NCBI RefSeq assembly: GCF_038561965.1
Contig: NZ_CP139348.1
Coordinates: 1,798,001 to 1,862,000 of the forward strand
DNA from: Stutzerimonas stutzeri
Lineage (GTDB): Bacteria > Pseudomonadota > Gammaproteobacteria > Pseudomonadales > Pseudomonadaceae
Reading direction: 5' to 3'
DNA length: 64,000 bases
The notes under the pieces: generated by a model
Database searches by the model: none
Seen by the model: only the letters and a program-made list of their open reading frames with translations
Told to the model about the DNA's origin: nothing
Shown here: positions 44,636 through 54,133 of the stretch, piece after piece
Numbering within the stretch: the stretch's first letter is position 1
How the letters are laid out: each line of letters begins with the position of its first letter
Made by a program: the position numbers and the translations under genes

Positions 44636-46162
44636 ATGAGCAATAAATATAAGCGAATCGCAAGAAGTACGTTAATCCTATATTTCAGGATGATTTTTAT
44701 TGCCATCATATCTTTTTATACAGTTAGGGTGGTGCTCGACGTATTAGGCGTTGAAGACTACGGCATATACAATGTGGTAGCGGGTATTGTTGCCATTTCA
44801 TCTTTCATCCCTACGGCGTTGTCGTCTGCCACGCAAAGATATTTTTCCTTTGCGCTGGGTGAAAATAACCTAGTAAAGCTAGAACAGGTATTCAGTACAA
44901 ACCTGATTATCTATATGGGCGTAGCAGCAGTAGCAGTGCTCCTACTTGAAGCGGTCGGCTTTTACCTCGTTAGCCAGTATTTGAAACTACCGGAGGACAA
45001 GGCCGGCAGTGCCATGCTGCTATACCACCTAGCCGTTTTTTCATTTGCTTTCTCCATATTCTCGGCACCCTTTATGGCGATCATCATATCCCACGAGGAT
45101 ATGAATATTTACGCGATTATCACCGTTACCGAATCTGTAGTTAAATTATTGGCAGTTTTCTTCCTGGCGCAGCTGCCTTTTGACAGGCTGGTGGCTTATG
45201 GTTGGTTAATGATGCTGGCCGCGCTGGCAGTTATGCTGATGTATATGGTAACCGCCTTCAGGAAATATCCTGAGTGCCATCTACGCAAGCTGACTGCAAA
45301 CAAGGCTCTGGTAAAGGAGGTTCTGGGCTTTACTGGCTGGGCCGTTTTTGGCAGCTTTACCACAATTATCAGAACCCACGGCGTAACTGTACTATTAAAT
45401 CAAATGTTCAACCCGACGGTTGTCGCCGCCCGCGCCATTGCGATTCAGGTTGTGAGCTTTACCAATGTTTTTGCGCAGAATTTTAACACGGCACTGTATC
45501 CGCCGATTATCAAAAGTTATGCTGAGAATAATAAAACGGAAATGTATCAGCTGGTACTGGACGGCTCGAAGTTGACATTTTTTCTGATGTGGATCCTGCT
45601 GTTGCCGATGATACTTAAAATCGAATTTCTGGTAGACCTCTGGCTGAAAAACGCACCAGTTGAGACCTACTTGTTTGCTCAGCTGGCCCTGCTGGAGTCG
45701 CTGATATTTGCGATTAGCATGCCGCTGGCCACTGCAGCGCGTGCACCTGGAAAGATGAGGCTATACGAACTGGCATTGGGAACAATCCAGCTGTTGATTT
45801 TACCTGTGTCCTGGTTGGTGCTTTATTACGGCTATCCGGCGTACTCGGTGTTTGTTGTGGCTATAGTAGCCAATGTGGCTATGTTCTTTGCTCGCCTGTT
45901 TCTGGTCGAGTACCTTACTGGCCTCTCCAGCGTGCAGTTTATCAAGCAGGTGTTATCGCGCGTAACGCAAGTTGTATTTGTTACCGGGTTTGTTATGTAC
46001 CACTTAGAAGGTTTTTTCCGAAACACCCTTGGTTCGGTAGTGCTTTACGGAATACTCTCGGTCCTTTTAAATTTGGCTGTTATTTTTATTTTGGGCATTG
46101 ATCGAAAAACACGAGAAAAATTCAAAATTTTCGGTTTAAGATTTATTAAGGCAAGAGCATGA
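44636..46162 (+). CDS. wzx: O-antigen flippase (Wzx-like)
   Basis: A 508-residue membrane protein with about 12-14 hydrophobic helices, starting with MSNKYKRIARSTLILYFRMI. The pattern, including YGIYNVVAGIVAISSFIPTALSSATQRYFSFALGE-like loop 1 features, matches the polysaccharide-transport/MatE superfamily. Wzx flips undecaprenyl-linked O-units to the periplasm for Wzy. It is the first gene of the AT-rich variable part of the locus, and its stop overlaps the next start (ATGA, 46159-46162). Confidence 0.85.
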   Translation: MSNKYKRIARSTLILYFRMIFIAIISFYTVRVVLDVLGVEDYGIYNVVAGIVAISSFIPTALSSATQRYFSFALGENNLVKLEQVFSTNLIIYMGVAAVAVLLLEAVGFYLVSQYLKLPEDKAGSAMLLYHLAVFSFAFSIFSAPFMAIIISHEDMNIYAIITVTESVVKLLAVFFLAQLPFDRLVAYGWLMMLAALAVMLMYMVTAFRKYPECHLRKLTANKALVKEVLGFTGWAVFGSFTTIIRTHGVTVLLNQMFNPTVVAARAIAIQVVSFTNVFAQNFNTALYPPIIKSYAENNKTEMYQLVLDGSKLTFFLMWILLLPMILKIEFLVDLWLKNAPVETYLFAQLALLESLIFAISMPLATAARAPGKMRLYELALGTIQLLILPVSWLVLYYGYPAYSVFVVAIVANVAMFFARLFLVEYLTGLSSVQFIKQVLSRVTQVVFVTGFVMYHLEGFFRNTLGSVVLYGILSVLLNLAVIFILGIDRKTREKFKIFGLRFIKARA

Positions 46163-47214
46163 AGATTTTACTATTGGGTGGCACCGGGGCAATGGGTGTT
46201 CATCTCTCCAAAATATTGGCAGAACAAGGGCGACATGTTTCTGTCACCACTAGGCGCGCTAAAGAGCGCACCGGAAATATTACATATTTGACTGGCAGTG
46301 CGAAGGAACTTGGATTCTTGACGCGGCTTTTGCAGGAAAAATGGGACGTTATTGTGGATTTCATGATCTACAATGAAGCGGAGCTGGAGCAACGAGTGGA
46401 AATGCTGCTTGATGCCACCGAGCAGTATATTTTTATAAGTTCGGCGCGGGTATACGATAACAGCGCTGAATGGATCAAGGAAAGCACCACAAGGCTGCTT
46501 GATACCATTGAGGACAAAGAATATCTTGCCAAGCGTGAGTATGCGTTAACAAAGGCAAGACAAGAAAATATTCTAAAGAAGAATAAGAACACGAACTGGA
46601 CGATAGTTAGGCCTTATATCACCTATAGCGAGCAACGCTTGCAGCTGGGGACGCTGGAGAAAGAGGACTGGCTGTTTCGAGCACTCGAAGGAAAAACCAT
46701 CGTTTTTTCTGAAGACCTTAAAGAAAAGGTTACAACGCTTACCTATGGCTATGATGTAGCTAAGTCAATAGCGGCGTTAATGGGGCAGGAAAAGAGTCTG
46801 GGTGAAAGTTATCATATTACCAGTAGTGGCTCTTACACATGGCAAGAGCTACTCGGCGTTTATCTTGATGTGTTTGAAGAAATTAAGGGCTCACGGCCAA
46901 CGGTCATCTTTCTTGGTCTAAAGGACTTTATAAAATTACAAGGCGGAAGATATCAAATAATTTATGATCGAATGTATCATAGGAAATTTGATAACGAAAA
47001 GATAAACGAATTCGTTGATGTCGGCAGTTTTGTGGAAGCCAAAGCTGGACTGACCAATTGCTTGAAAGAATTCTTAGTTAGTCCGCATTTTCAAAATATT
47101 AACTGGCGCAGCGAAGGCATAAAAGACAGGCTCGCCGGCGAGCATACATCCTTGCTTCGCATAGAGGGTGCATTAAACAAGCTGAAATACGCACTTTTCC
47201 GGTACGTGATTTAA
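46159..47214 (+). CDS. NAD-dependent epimerase/dehydratase (extended SDR)
   Basis: A 351-residue SDR. The nucleotide fold is GGTGAMG (7-13). A likely catalytic pair is YALTK (about 128-132), with an upstream Ser in ISSARVYD. It differs from standard sugar-nucleotide epimerases in its long C-terminal half with many lysines, and resembles uncharacterised NAD-dependent proteins in polysaccharide loci. It is translationally coupled to the flippase and followed within 15 bases by the MenD-like gene, so the two may act in one sugar-modification pathway. The substrate is unknown. Confidence 0.83.
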   Translation: MKILLLGGTGAMGVHLSKILAEQGRHVSVTTRRAKERTGNITYLTGSAKELGFLTRLLQEKWDVIVDFMIYNEAELEQRVEMLLDATEQYIFISSARVYDNSAEWIKESTTRLLDTIEDKEYLAKREYALTKARQENILKKNKNTNWTIVRPYITYSEQRLQLGTLEKEDWLFRALEGKTIVFSEDLKEKVTTLTYGYDVAKSIAALMGQEKSLGESYHITSSGSYTWQELLGVYLDVFEEIKGSRPTVIFLGLKDFIKLQGGRYQIIYDRMYHRKFDNEKINEFVDVGSFVEAKAGLTNCLKEFLVSPHFQNINWRSEGIKDRLAGEHTSLLRIEGALNKLKYALFRYVI

Positions 47215-47228
47215 GCAAGGATTATCAT

Positions 47229-48971
47229 ATGAAAGAACATTATTCCGACGAGAAAAACGTACAAATACTGGTATCCATCCTGAAGGCCAATGGCATCAAA
47301 AAAGCGGTTGTTTCGCCAGGCACTACAAACATGGCTTTTGCAAGAAGTATGCAGAATGATCCATATTTTGAACTGTACTCAGCGGTGGATGAGCGTTCCG
47401 CCGCCTACATGGCTTGTGGCCTGGCCGGGGAAACAGGCGAGGCTGTGGTCATCAGCTGTACCGGAGCAACGGCGTCCAGAAACTATTTGCCGGGCCTTAC
47501 CGAGGCTTTCTACAGAAAGTTACCCATTCTTGCGGTTACCTCCAGCCAGGATATTGCCAAGATAGGCCATCACAGCGCACAGCTGATAGATCGCACGCAG
47601 AAGCCAAAGGACGCCGCCAAGCTGAGCGTGCACCTACCGATTGTCAAAGACAACGACGACTTCTGGTCCAGCGAGGTCAAAATCAACACTGCCGTTCTGG
47701 AGCTGTTCCGTAATGGCGGTGGGCCAGTGCATATCAACCTGACGACTGCCTATAGCAAAATCTACAACGTGCACAAGCTGCCGTCTGTGCGCGCAATGAA
47801 AAGGTTTGTCAGTACGGACGAACTGCCTCCAATAGAGCAACGTAAAACGGCCATTTTTGTCGGCTCCCACCCCCGCATGAGCGAACAACTCAGCGCCGCC
47901 ATTGACCGCTTTTGTGCAGTCTACGATGCGGTTGTTTTCTGTGACCATACCAGTGGCTACTACGGCAAGTACAAGGTGGTACATTCTATTAGCTCGTCGC
48001 AGAGCCACGCCTACTATAAGGCGTTAAAGCCAGAGCTAACGATTCATATGGGAGAAGTGACCGGTGACTACTCAACTGACAGGATTATCGGTAACGAGGT
48101 CTGGCGAGTAAACGAAGACGGCGAAATCAGGGATACCTTCAGAAAACTGACCAATACATTCCAGATGCCGGAAACGGAATTTTTTGCGCGCTATGCCGAA
48201 AAAAAACAACCAGTTGAAAGTCAATATCTGCATGCCTGGCAGAAACACTTGGCAACCATCCAGCAAAATATCCCTGAATTACCGTTCTCCAATATTTGGA
48301 TAGCAGGGAAGTCCCACAAAAGCGTGCCGCAAAATTCAGTAATTCATTTTGGGATTTTGAATAGCCTGCGCTCGTGGAACTTCTTTCATTTGCCCGAGGG
48401 TGTAATGTCGTACAGCAATGTCGGCGGCTTCGGTATTGATGGTTGTGTATCCTCCTTGCTCGGTGCATCCCTAGCTAACCGTGACAGGCTTTACTTTTGC
48501 GTTGTCGGTGATTTGGCATTTTTCTACGACATGAATTCTCTCGGCAACCGTCATGTCGGTAGCAATATTAGGATTATGTTGATCAACAACGGCATTGGTA
48601 CCGAGTTCAAGAACTTCAACCACAGCGCAGCCGCTTTTGGGGATTCGGCTGACGAGCTCCACGCTGCAGGTGGGCATTTTGGTAATAAGTCAAAAACACT
48701 GGTCAAACACTATGCTGAAGACCTTGGCTTTGAATACCTGAGCGCTTCAAGTAAAGAAGAATTTTTAAGCGTCTATCAGCGCTTCTTCACTGACGTGGCC
48801 ACAGACCGGCCCATGCTGTTCGAGCTGTTCACCGACAGCCAAGAAGAAAGTGACGCACTGGAAGCTATGACGAGTTTCTGCACGACTACTGACAGTAGAG
48901 TAAAGCAAGTGGTAAAGGGTATATTAGGTGACAGCGGTATGAAAATAGTAAAAGCTTTTTTGAATAAATAG
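47229..48971 (+). CDS. MenD-like thiamine-diphosphate-dependent enzyme in O-antigen locus
   Basis: 580 residues with the three-domain TPP layout. VVSPGTTNMAFA (27-38) parallels the SPGSRS loop of MenD. The catalytic glutamate is Glu55 (AVDERSAAYMACGLA). SNVGGFGIDGCVSSLLGAS and the cofactor motif GDLAFFYDMNSL...INN (427-454) are MenD-like rather than acetolactate-synthase-like. There are no menaquinone genes nearby, and the gene is embedded between sugar-modifying genes in AT-rich DNA. It probably decarboxylates a 2-keto acid and transfers the product to a sugar nucleotide or carrier; that is inference. See findings. Confidence 0.85.
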   Translation: MKEHYSDEKNVQILVSILKANGIKKAVVSPGTTNMAFARSMQNDPYFELYSAVDERSAAYMACGLAGETGEAVVISCTGATASRNYLPGLTEAFYRKLPILAVTSSQDIAKIGHHSAQLIDRTQKPKDAAKLSVHLPIVKDNDDFWSSEVKINTAVLELFRNGGGPVHINLTTAYSKIYNVHKLPSVRAMKRFVSTDELPPIEQRKTAIFVGSHPRMSEQLSAAIDRFCAVYDAVVFCDHTSGYYGKYKVVHSISSSQSHAYYKALKPELTIHMGEVTGDYSTDRIIGNEVWRVNEDGEIRDTFRKLTNTFQMPETEFFARYAEKKQPVESQYLHAWQKHLATIQQNIPELPFSNIWIAGKSHKSVPQNSVIHFGILNSLRSWNFFHLPEGVMSYSNVGGFGIDGCVSSLLGASLANRDRLYFCVVGDLAFFYDMNSLGNRHVGSNIRIMLINNGIGTEFKNFNHSAAAFGDSADELHAAGGHFGNKSKTLVKHYAEDLGFEYLSASSKEEFLSVYQRFFTDVATDRPMLFELFTDSQEESDALEAMTSFCTTTDSRVKQVVKGILGDSGMKIVKAFLNK

Positions 48972-49021
48972 ATTCTAAAGTTACGAACTATTTTTACTTA
49001 TAGTTATTGAATGATTAATCT

Positions 49022-50164
49022 ATGAATATTGCAATAATGACCCAGCCCTTGGGCCAAAACTACGGCGGCATCATGCAAGCCTGGGCTTTGCAGCAGTTAC
49101 TCAAGAATGCAGGGCATCAGCCTGTGACAATTGACCGGCAGGCAGATGCGAAAGGCCGAACGTACTATGCCGCTCGTTTTGGCTACCGCACCCTTCAAAA
49201 GGTATTGGGCAAGCGAAAGGCACCGATCAACTTTGAGCGTCACTTGCCGATGATTCTGAGGCAGACCAACGGATTCATTGAAAAAACAATAAATATGTCC
49301 GAACCTTTGAATAGTACGGCAAAGCTCAAGGCTCACTTTGAGCGTGTACAGTATGATGCAGTTATCGTTGGAAGCGACCAGACCTGGCGACCTTGCTATT
49401 CTCCTAATATCTATAATTTCTTTCTAGATTTTCTGCAGGGCTCTAAGATCAAGCGCATTGCTTATGCATCATCTTTCGGCGTAGACGAATGGGAATACAC
49501 TGAGGAACAGACCCAGCGGTGCGCTATGCTATCTAAGCAATTTGATATTATTAGTGTTCGTGAGAAATCCGGTGTGGATCTATGCAGAAATCATTTAGAA
49601 GTAAAGGCTGCTCATGTGTTGGATCCTGTACTGCTGCTCGAAAAGAACACCTACGAAGAACTATACAAAGATAAAAAAATACCCAGAAGGCAGGGCGTAT
49701 ATACCTATATCCTAGATTCGGCTGACTGGAAAAATCAGATCGTAGAAAGGGCCAAGGAAATATTTCAGAAACCACAATTTAGCAATCAGGCAAAAGAAAA
49801 ATTATCATCAATTGTCACTAGTAACCTAGCTCATTACATGCTGCCCAGTATAGAAAGTTGGATAAAGGGTTTTGCTGATGCTGATTTTGTGATCACCGAT
49901 TCGTTCCATGGCACAGTATTTTCAATAATTTTTGAAAAACCATTTGTAAGCTTGATAAATCCAAGCAGAGGCGCGTCAAGGTTTTATTCTGTAGCGGATG
50001 AGCTTAATTTACGATGCAGAATATTGGAAGGCTATGACGAGTTATCCGTCAATAGGTTATTGGCGACACCCATAGATTATGTCGATGTTCGACGCAGGCT
50101 GAATTCGCTACGTGAAAAATCAACGAAAATTTTGATTGAGGCTTTAGAAGGCTCATATCGTTAG
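49022..50164 (+). CDS. Polysaccharide pyruvyl transferase family protein
   Basis: A 380-residue protein with the family start MTQPLGQNYGGIMQAWALQQLL and the C-terminal FVITDSFHGTVFSIIFEKPFVSL, the His-containing hallmark of CsaB/PssM-type transferases. These enzymes add pyruvate ketals from phosphoenolpyruvate to sugars; some family members transfer other groups. SDQTWRPC (about 117-124) marks the N-terminal domain end. It lies 50 bases after the MenD-like gene in the same direction. Cytoplasmic, with no membrane helices. Confidence 0.88.
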   Translation: MNIAIMTQPLGQNYGGIMQAWALQQLLKNAGHQPVTIDRQADAKGRTYYAARFGYRTLQKVLGKRKAPINFERHLPMILRQTNGFIEKTINMSEPLNSTAKLKAHFERVQYDAVIVGSDQTWRPCYSPNIYNFFLDFLQGSKIKRIAYASSFGVDEWEYTEEQTQRCAMLSKQFDIISVREKSGVDLCRNHLEVKAAHVLDPVLLLEKNTYEELYKDKKIPRRQGVYTYILDSADWKNQIVERAKEIFQKPQFSNQAKEKLSSIVTSNLAHYMLPSIESWIKGFADADFVITDSFHGTVFSIIFEKPFVSLINPSRGASRFYSVADELNLRCRILEGYDELSVNRLLATPIDYVDVRRRLNSLREKSTKILIEALEGSYR

Positions 50165-50228
50165 TTTTAGCTCGAAAAACGTGTTGGTGCAGCGGCATCA
50201 GGTTGTTTTCAGTGTGGACAGGTCATAA

Positions 50229-51173
50229 GTGAAATTTAGTATAGTGTTGCCTGCTTATAATGTTGGAAGGTACATTGAAAGATGCTTGCTATCATGCATC
50301 TACCAAACCTATGACGAAATAGAGATTATCGTCGTTGATGACTGCGGTCAGGATGATTCTATTGATCAGGTAAAGCGTATTGCACAGATAGACGCAAGAG
50401 TAAAAGTTGTTCGAAATACAAAGAATATGGGAACCTACCATGCGCGTCGCATGGGGGCGGAGTTTGCTGCTGGTGAATATATTCTATTTTTAGATCCTGA
50501 TGATGAGTTAAAGAGAGACACGTTAGAGTTGATATCCAACAAGCTTGACGATAAAAAAGATATTGTTGTCTATGGTGTTGAAGTTCTACCTGAAAAACGG
50601 TTCTATCAAAATCGTACTGGCTTGCCAAAGTTAATCAGTGAGCATCTGGATTCTAAAAATATAAAAAAAATTTTTTCTGCAAAAGGCTTTAATCTAGGAA
50701 CGGCAGGTAAAGTATTTAACAGAAAAGTCCTATTGACGGCGTATCGTAATCTTAATGTTCCTGAAAGCTTAAGATTGGTTTTTGCTGAAGATCAGCTTCT
50801 GTTTGCTGAAATTTTGAATGTTTCGTCAAATATCTCCCTCGTAAATGAAAGGCTTTATATTTATCATACAAATATAGGCTCTGTAACTCAAGTAGGCACC
50901 GATGAAGCCCTAAAATATATGAAAGAGCAAGTAGAAATATGTGCGAGCTTAATTCTGGATAGGGCGAATTCTTGCAGAGGGGTCGCTCATATTTTTATGC
51001 CTGTAGCTAATAGGTTGATGGTTGATGCAAGAAAAATTGATATTAGATTGAGTGATTCTTTTTTTTATAATTTGCGCAGTTATTTTTTCATTATCAGGAA
51101 ATCAAAAAAGATTAAATATCTATTAAGAATAATGGTCTATATAATTTCTGTAAAAAAAATAAAGTTGGTATAG
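50229..51173 (+). CDS. Family 2 glycosyltransferase
   Basis: A 314-residue GT-A enzyme. It has FSIVLPAYNVGRYIERCL at the start, IIVVDDCGQDDS (about 36-47) and the metal-binding DPDDE (about 98-102). The GTG at 50229 begins the conserved beta-strand. The C-terminal third is basic and hydrophobic, suggesting membrane association. It is strongly AT-rich, with long A runs, like the next three genes. It would add one sugar to the lipid-linked O-unit; donor and acceptor cannot be told. Confidence 0.88.
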   Translation: MKFSIVLPAYNVGRYIERCLLSCIYQTYDEIEIIVVDDCGQDDSIDQVKRIAQIDARVKVVRNTKNMGTYHARRMGAEFAAGEYILFLDPDDELKRDTLELISNKLDDKKDIVVYGVEVLPEKRFYQNRTGLPKLISEHLDSKNIKKIFSAKGFNLGTAGKVFNRKVLLTAYRNLNVPESLRLVFAEDQLLFAEILNVSSNISLVNERLYIYHTNIGSVTQVGTDEALKYMKEQVEICASLILDRANSCRGVAHIFMPVANRLMVDARKIDIRLSDSFFYNLRSYFFIIRKSKKIKYLLRIMVYIISVKKIKLV

Positions 51174-51357
51174 TGCTTCGTATGCAACTAGAAAGATTAC
51201 TTGAGCCAAGCCTATTTGCGCTTTAAGGCCCTAGATAGGGGGCTTAGCAGCTTGAAGTGCGGCGGAAGAGCAAAGAGGCTTTCAAATCGTTGATCGAGGA
51301 AAGTGCGTTAAAAGGGCACAGGCCTCTTCAACTTCGGCAGAAGTAGTAGAGGTTAAA

Positions 51358-52554
51358 TTGTCCTATAGATCGTTGATTTTTACCCCCTCCAAGCAAGATG
51401 ACAATGTGTCTTCTTCAGCATTTTATTATATGCTTTTTCTAGTTTTGGTTTTGCTGTGGCGTCCCAATTTGGATTTAGGGTTCCTTCTCACGCCGACATA
51501 TATAATTCTCGTGTTAGCTGTCCCGCTTATAATATGTAAGAGAGGCATCGCCTTATACAGGTTTGATATTTTTTTGTTTGTGTTTTATTTCTTTTCGCTT
51601 TTGACGTCCAGTTATGCGCCTGACCCAGGTACTTCCGTTAGATTTTTCTTTGGTGTGATGGTGTTTATAGGGTTGTATTTCGGCTTTAAATTGTCGCTTT
51701 ATAGGTTGTCGCTGGATGCTGCCTTGTCAGCGTTCGGGAGAGTTGGAAAATGTTATTTCGCGTTTACGTTAATATTTTATTCTCTCGGGTTACTTAGCTT
51801 TGTAAGCTGGCAGGAGCACCAGTTATATTACGGGCTTATGGTGGAGCGCGGAATCCCGAGATTAGTGGCGTTTGGGTTTGATCCTAATATGTCTGCTATG
51901 ACATTGATTCCTTTTATATTTTATTTTCTTTTAAGCAGAAAAAGTTATGTTTGGTTCTCCTTGGGGCTGTTTTTACTTTTCGCGACCATGTCGCGTGGGG
52001 CGGTTCTCTCAATGGTAGTAGGACTAACTTGTTTGGCGATTTTTAGACCCACCAGGACGAGTATTGGTGCGATAGCTATTACATTTTTACTCGTAGTGAT
52101 TGGTGTATTGGGTATGTTGTTATTTGATATGTTACCAATCAACTATTGGGAGCAGCGAATATCTGGGTTTAGCTCTGGATCAGGTAGGATTGAAATATGG
52201 CTCAATGCTTTGGAGATGTTTTCGTTAAGACCTGTAACTGGTTGGGGTGGGTTCTCATTTAGAGATGTCAACCAGCTGTATTATGATGATTTTCATTTTG
52301 CGCATAATACATATCTAGAAGTGCTAGTTGAATGTGGTGTTATTGGTCTTATTATCTTTGCGACCTCTGTGTTTTTAATGCTAAAACGCAGCGTCAAGAT
52401 GAGTTCGGATTCTCGCCTTTTGTTTGTTTTGCCTGCGTTTTTTTCGTTTTCAGTATCAATGTTTTTCTTGTCTATTTATATAAATCAAATTTTCGTTTTT
52501 TATTTGTCTTTGCTAAATTTTAGCTGTGCGAGGGGGCTAATAAAAAATGGCTAG
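51358..52554 (+). CDS. wzy: O-antigen polymerase-like membrane protein (Wzy/O-ligase fold)
   Basis: A 398-residue protein with about 11-12 hydrophobic helices and a large periplasmic loop containing RISGFSSGSGRIEIWLNALEMF and the conserved HNTYLEVLVECGVIGL. This is the Wzy/WaaL domain; its place inside the O-antigen cassette favours Wzy, the polymerase that joins O-units under Wzz control. The start is a TTG at 51358 with GAGG seven bases upstream; no ATG fits. It overlaps the next gene by eight bases. Confidence 0.82.
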   Translation: MSYRSLIFTPSKQDDNVSSSAFYYMLFLVLVLLWRPNLDLGFLLTPTYIILVLAVPLIICKRGIALYRFDIFLFVFYFFSLLTSSYAPDPGTSVRFFFGVMVFIGLYFGFKLSLYRLSLDAALSAFGRVGKCYFAFTLIFYSLGLLSFVSWQEHQLYYGLMVERGIPRLVAFGFDPNMSAMTLIPFIFYFLLSRKSYVWFSLGLFLLFATMSRGAVLSMVVGLTCLAIFRPTRTSIGAIAITFLLVVIGVLGMLLFDMLPINYWEQRISGFSSGSGRIEIWLNALEMFSLRPVTGWGGFSFRDVNQLYYDDFHFAHNTYLEVLVECGVIGLIIFATSVFLMLKRSVKMSSDSRLLFVLPAFFSFSVSMFFLSIYINQIFVFYLSLLNFSCARGLIKNG

Positions 52555-53302
52555 AGTAACGGTTTTGATTTCTACAATGGGTGAGCGGATAAAAAATATA
52601 TTGTTGCCTACTTATTGTGACGATGTTTTATATGTGGTCGTCCATCAGCACCCTCAGTCGTCGTTCTTTTTTGCTCGTAACGATGTGCTATATATTCCGT
52701 CTTCCGAAAAGGGGTTGTCTAAGAGCCGAAATCTCGCCATGCGGAATTGCTCCACTCAATATGCACTCATAAGTGATGACGACGTCGTGATAGATATACC
52801 TTCCTTATTAAACGCTGTTGATTTTGCTGAAAAAAATAATGTAGATATATTGGCTTGTCGATTCTCATATTCGGACGGCACTATGAACTCATATCCTGAG
52901 GCTGGGCGTCATTTGGGTATTATGAGCGTCGCGTCAGTATGTTCTATTGAGATTCTAGTAAAAGTAGATTCGTTGCGCCGAAATTTTATTTCATTCGATG
53001 AACGGTTTGGCCTCGGTACATCGCTTCCATCAGGAGAGGAGTATGTGTTTCTGACCGATGCGCTAAAGTCCGGACTTGAGATCAGGCATTCGCCTTGCGT
53101 AGTCTGCAGTCATCCGCTAGTTACATCCGGTATGGACTTTTTCACCACTAAGGAAAAGGTCTTAGCCAAGCGCGAAATGATAATACGAGTTTTTGGGCTC
53201 TGGGCACCCTTTGTAATGATAGTTTTTTTTGCAAAAAAAAGTAAATTGTTGCTTGCTAATAAAAGATTAATTTTCTTTGCAAAAACCTTTTTTCTAGATT
53301 GA
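52547..53302 (+). CDS. Glycosyltransferase, family 2-like
   Basis: A 251-residue GT-A-type protein. The N-terminal VTVLISTMGERI, the substrate-helix segment GLSKSRNLAMRNC (about 55-67) and the acidic SDDDVVID (about 76-83) match family 2-like enzymes. The C-terminal tail is hydrophobic and lysine-rich, as in membrane-associated transferases. It overlaps the polymerase gene by eight bases and is followed after ten bases by another glycosyltransferase. Donor sugar unknown. Confidence 0.8.
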   Translation: MARVTVLISTMGERIKNILLPTYCDDVLYVVVHQHPQSSFFFARNDVLYIPSSEKGLSKSRNLAMRNCSTQYALISDDDVVIDIPSLLNAVDFAEKNNVDILACRFSYSDGTMNSYPEAGRHLGIMSVASVCSIEILVKVDSLRRNFISFDERFGLGTSLPSGEEYVFLTDALKSGLEIRHSPCVVCSHPLVTSGMDFFTTKEKVLAKREMIIRVFGLWAPFVMIVFFAKKSKLLLANKRLIFFAKTFFLD

Positions 53303-53312
53303 GGCTGAAAGT

Positions 53313-54050
53313 ATGCATGGTGCGGCATTCTCAGTGATCATGCCGGTGTACAACGCGGTAACTACACTTTGCGAGTCCGTTGATAGTGTGCTTAGTCAGA
53401 CGTTTGGTGACTTTGAGTTGATCATCGTGGACGATTCCTCTAGCGATGGCTGTCAGGCTTTAATTGACAGGTATGTTAGACAAGATTGCCGTATAAGAGC
53501 TATTTATTCTAAAAGTAATCAGGGGGTCGCGCACTCAAGAAACCTAGGTGTTTCTGCTGCTAGAGGGCGATATATCGCTTTTTTAGACTCTGATGATCTG
53601 TGGCTTCCGGATAAGCTTGAAGCGCAGTATGCGGAATTTAACGACGGGGCCCGTATTGTTTACTCTTCTTACATTCGTTTTTTCCCGAATGGCGATGAGA
53701 AAATAGTTAAGGTGCCGCCACAATCAACTTATAGGAGCCTACTGCATGGTAACTGCATTGGTAATCTCACCGGAGCTTATGATTCTCATGAGCTAGGAAA
53801 GTTCTATCAACGGGCAATTGGTCATGAAGATTATCTAATGTGGCTTCAAATTTTATCCTCTGGTGCGGTCGCGAGAGGAATCGAGCGCCCCTTAGCTCGC
53901 TATCGGGTTGGAAGTTCTTTGTCAGGCAACAAATTCCGCGCAGCAATTTGGACATGGAAAATATTTAGGCTAGAGCTTGGCTTAAGCCTTTTTGAATCGA
54001 TAGTCAACTTTTTTTGGTATGCGCGAAGCTCCTTGCTAAAAAGGATTTGA
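53313..54050 (+). CDS. Family 2 glycosyltransferase
   Basis: A 245-residue GT-A enzyme with FSVIMPVYNAVTTLCESVDS, LIIVDDSSSDG (about 34-44), GVAHSRNLGVSAARGRY (about 72-88) and the DXD-type LDSDDLWLPDK (about 92-102). Close to the WcaA/EpsE-type transferases of O-antigen loci. The short length lacks extra C-terminal domains. It is the last gene of the very AT-rich block; base use becomes more like the chromosome from the next gene on. Confidence 0.88.
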   Translation: MHGAAFSVIMPVYNAVTTLCESVDSVLSQTFGDFELIIVDDSSSDGCQALIDRYVRQDCRIRAIYSKSNQGVAHSRNLGVSAARGRYIAFLDSDDLWLPDKLEAQYAEFNDGARIVYSSYIRFFPNGDEKIVKVPPQSTYRSLLHGNCIGNLTGAYDSHELGKFYQRAIGHEDYLMWLQILSSGAVARGIERPLARYRVGSSLSGNKFRAAIWTWKIFRLELGLSLFESIVNFFWYARSSLLKRI

Positions 54051-54133
54051 TGCTAGTGCTTTAGTTTTTATTTTAGATATGGAGCTGTATTGCCTAGTTT
54101 ACATGGTTGCGATAAGTGTCGGATGGATTCTAT

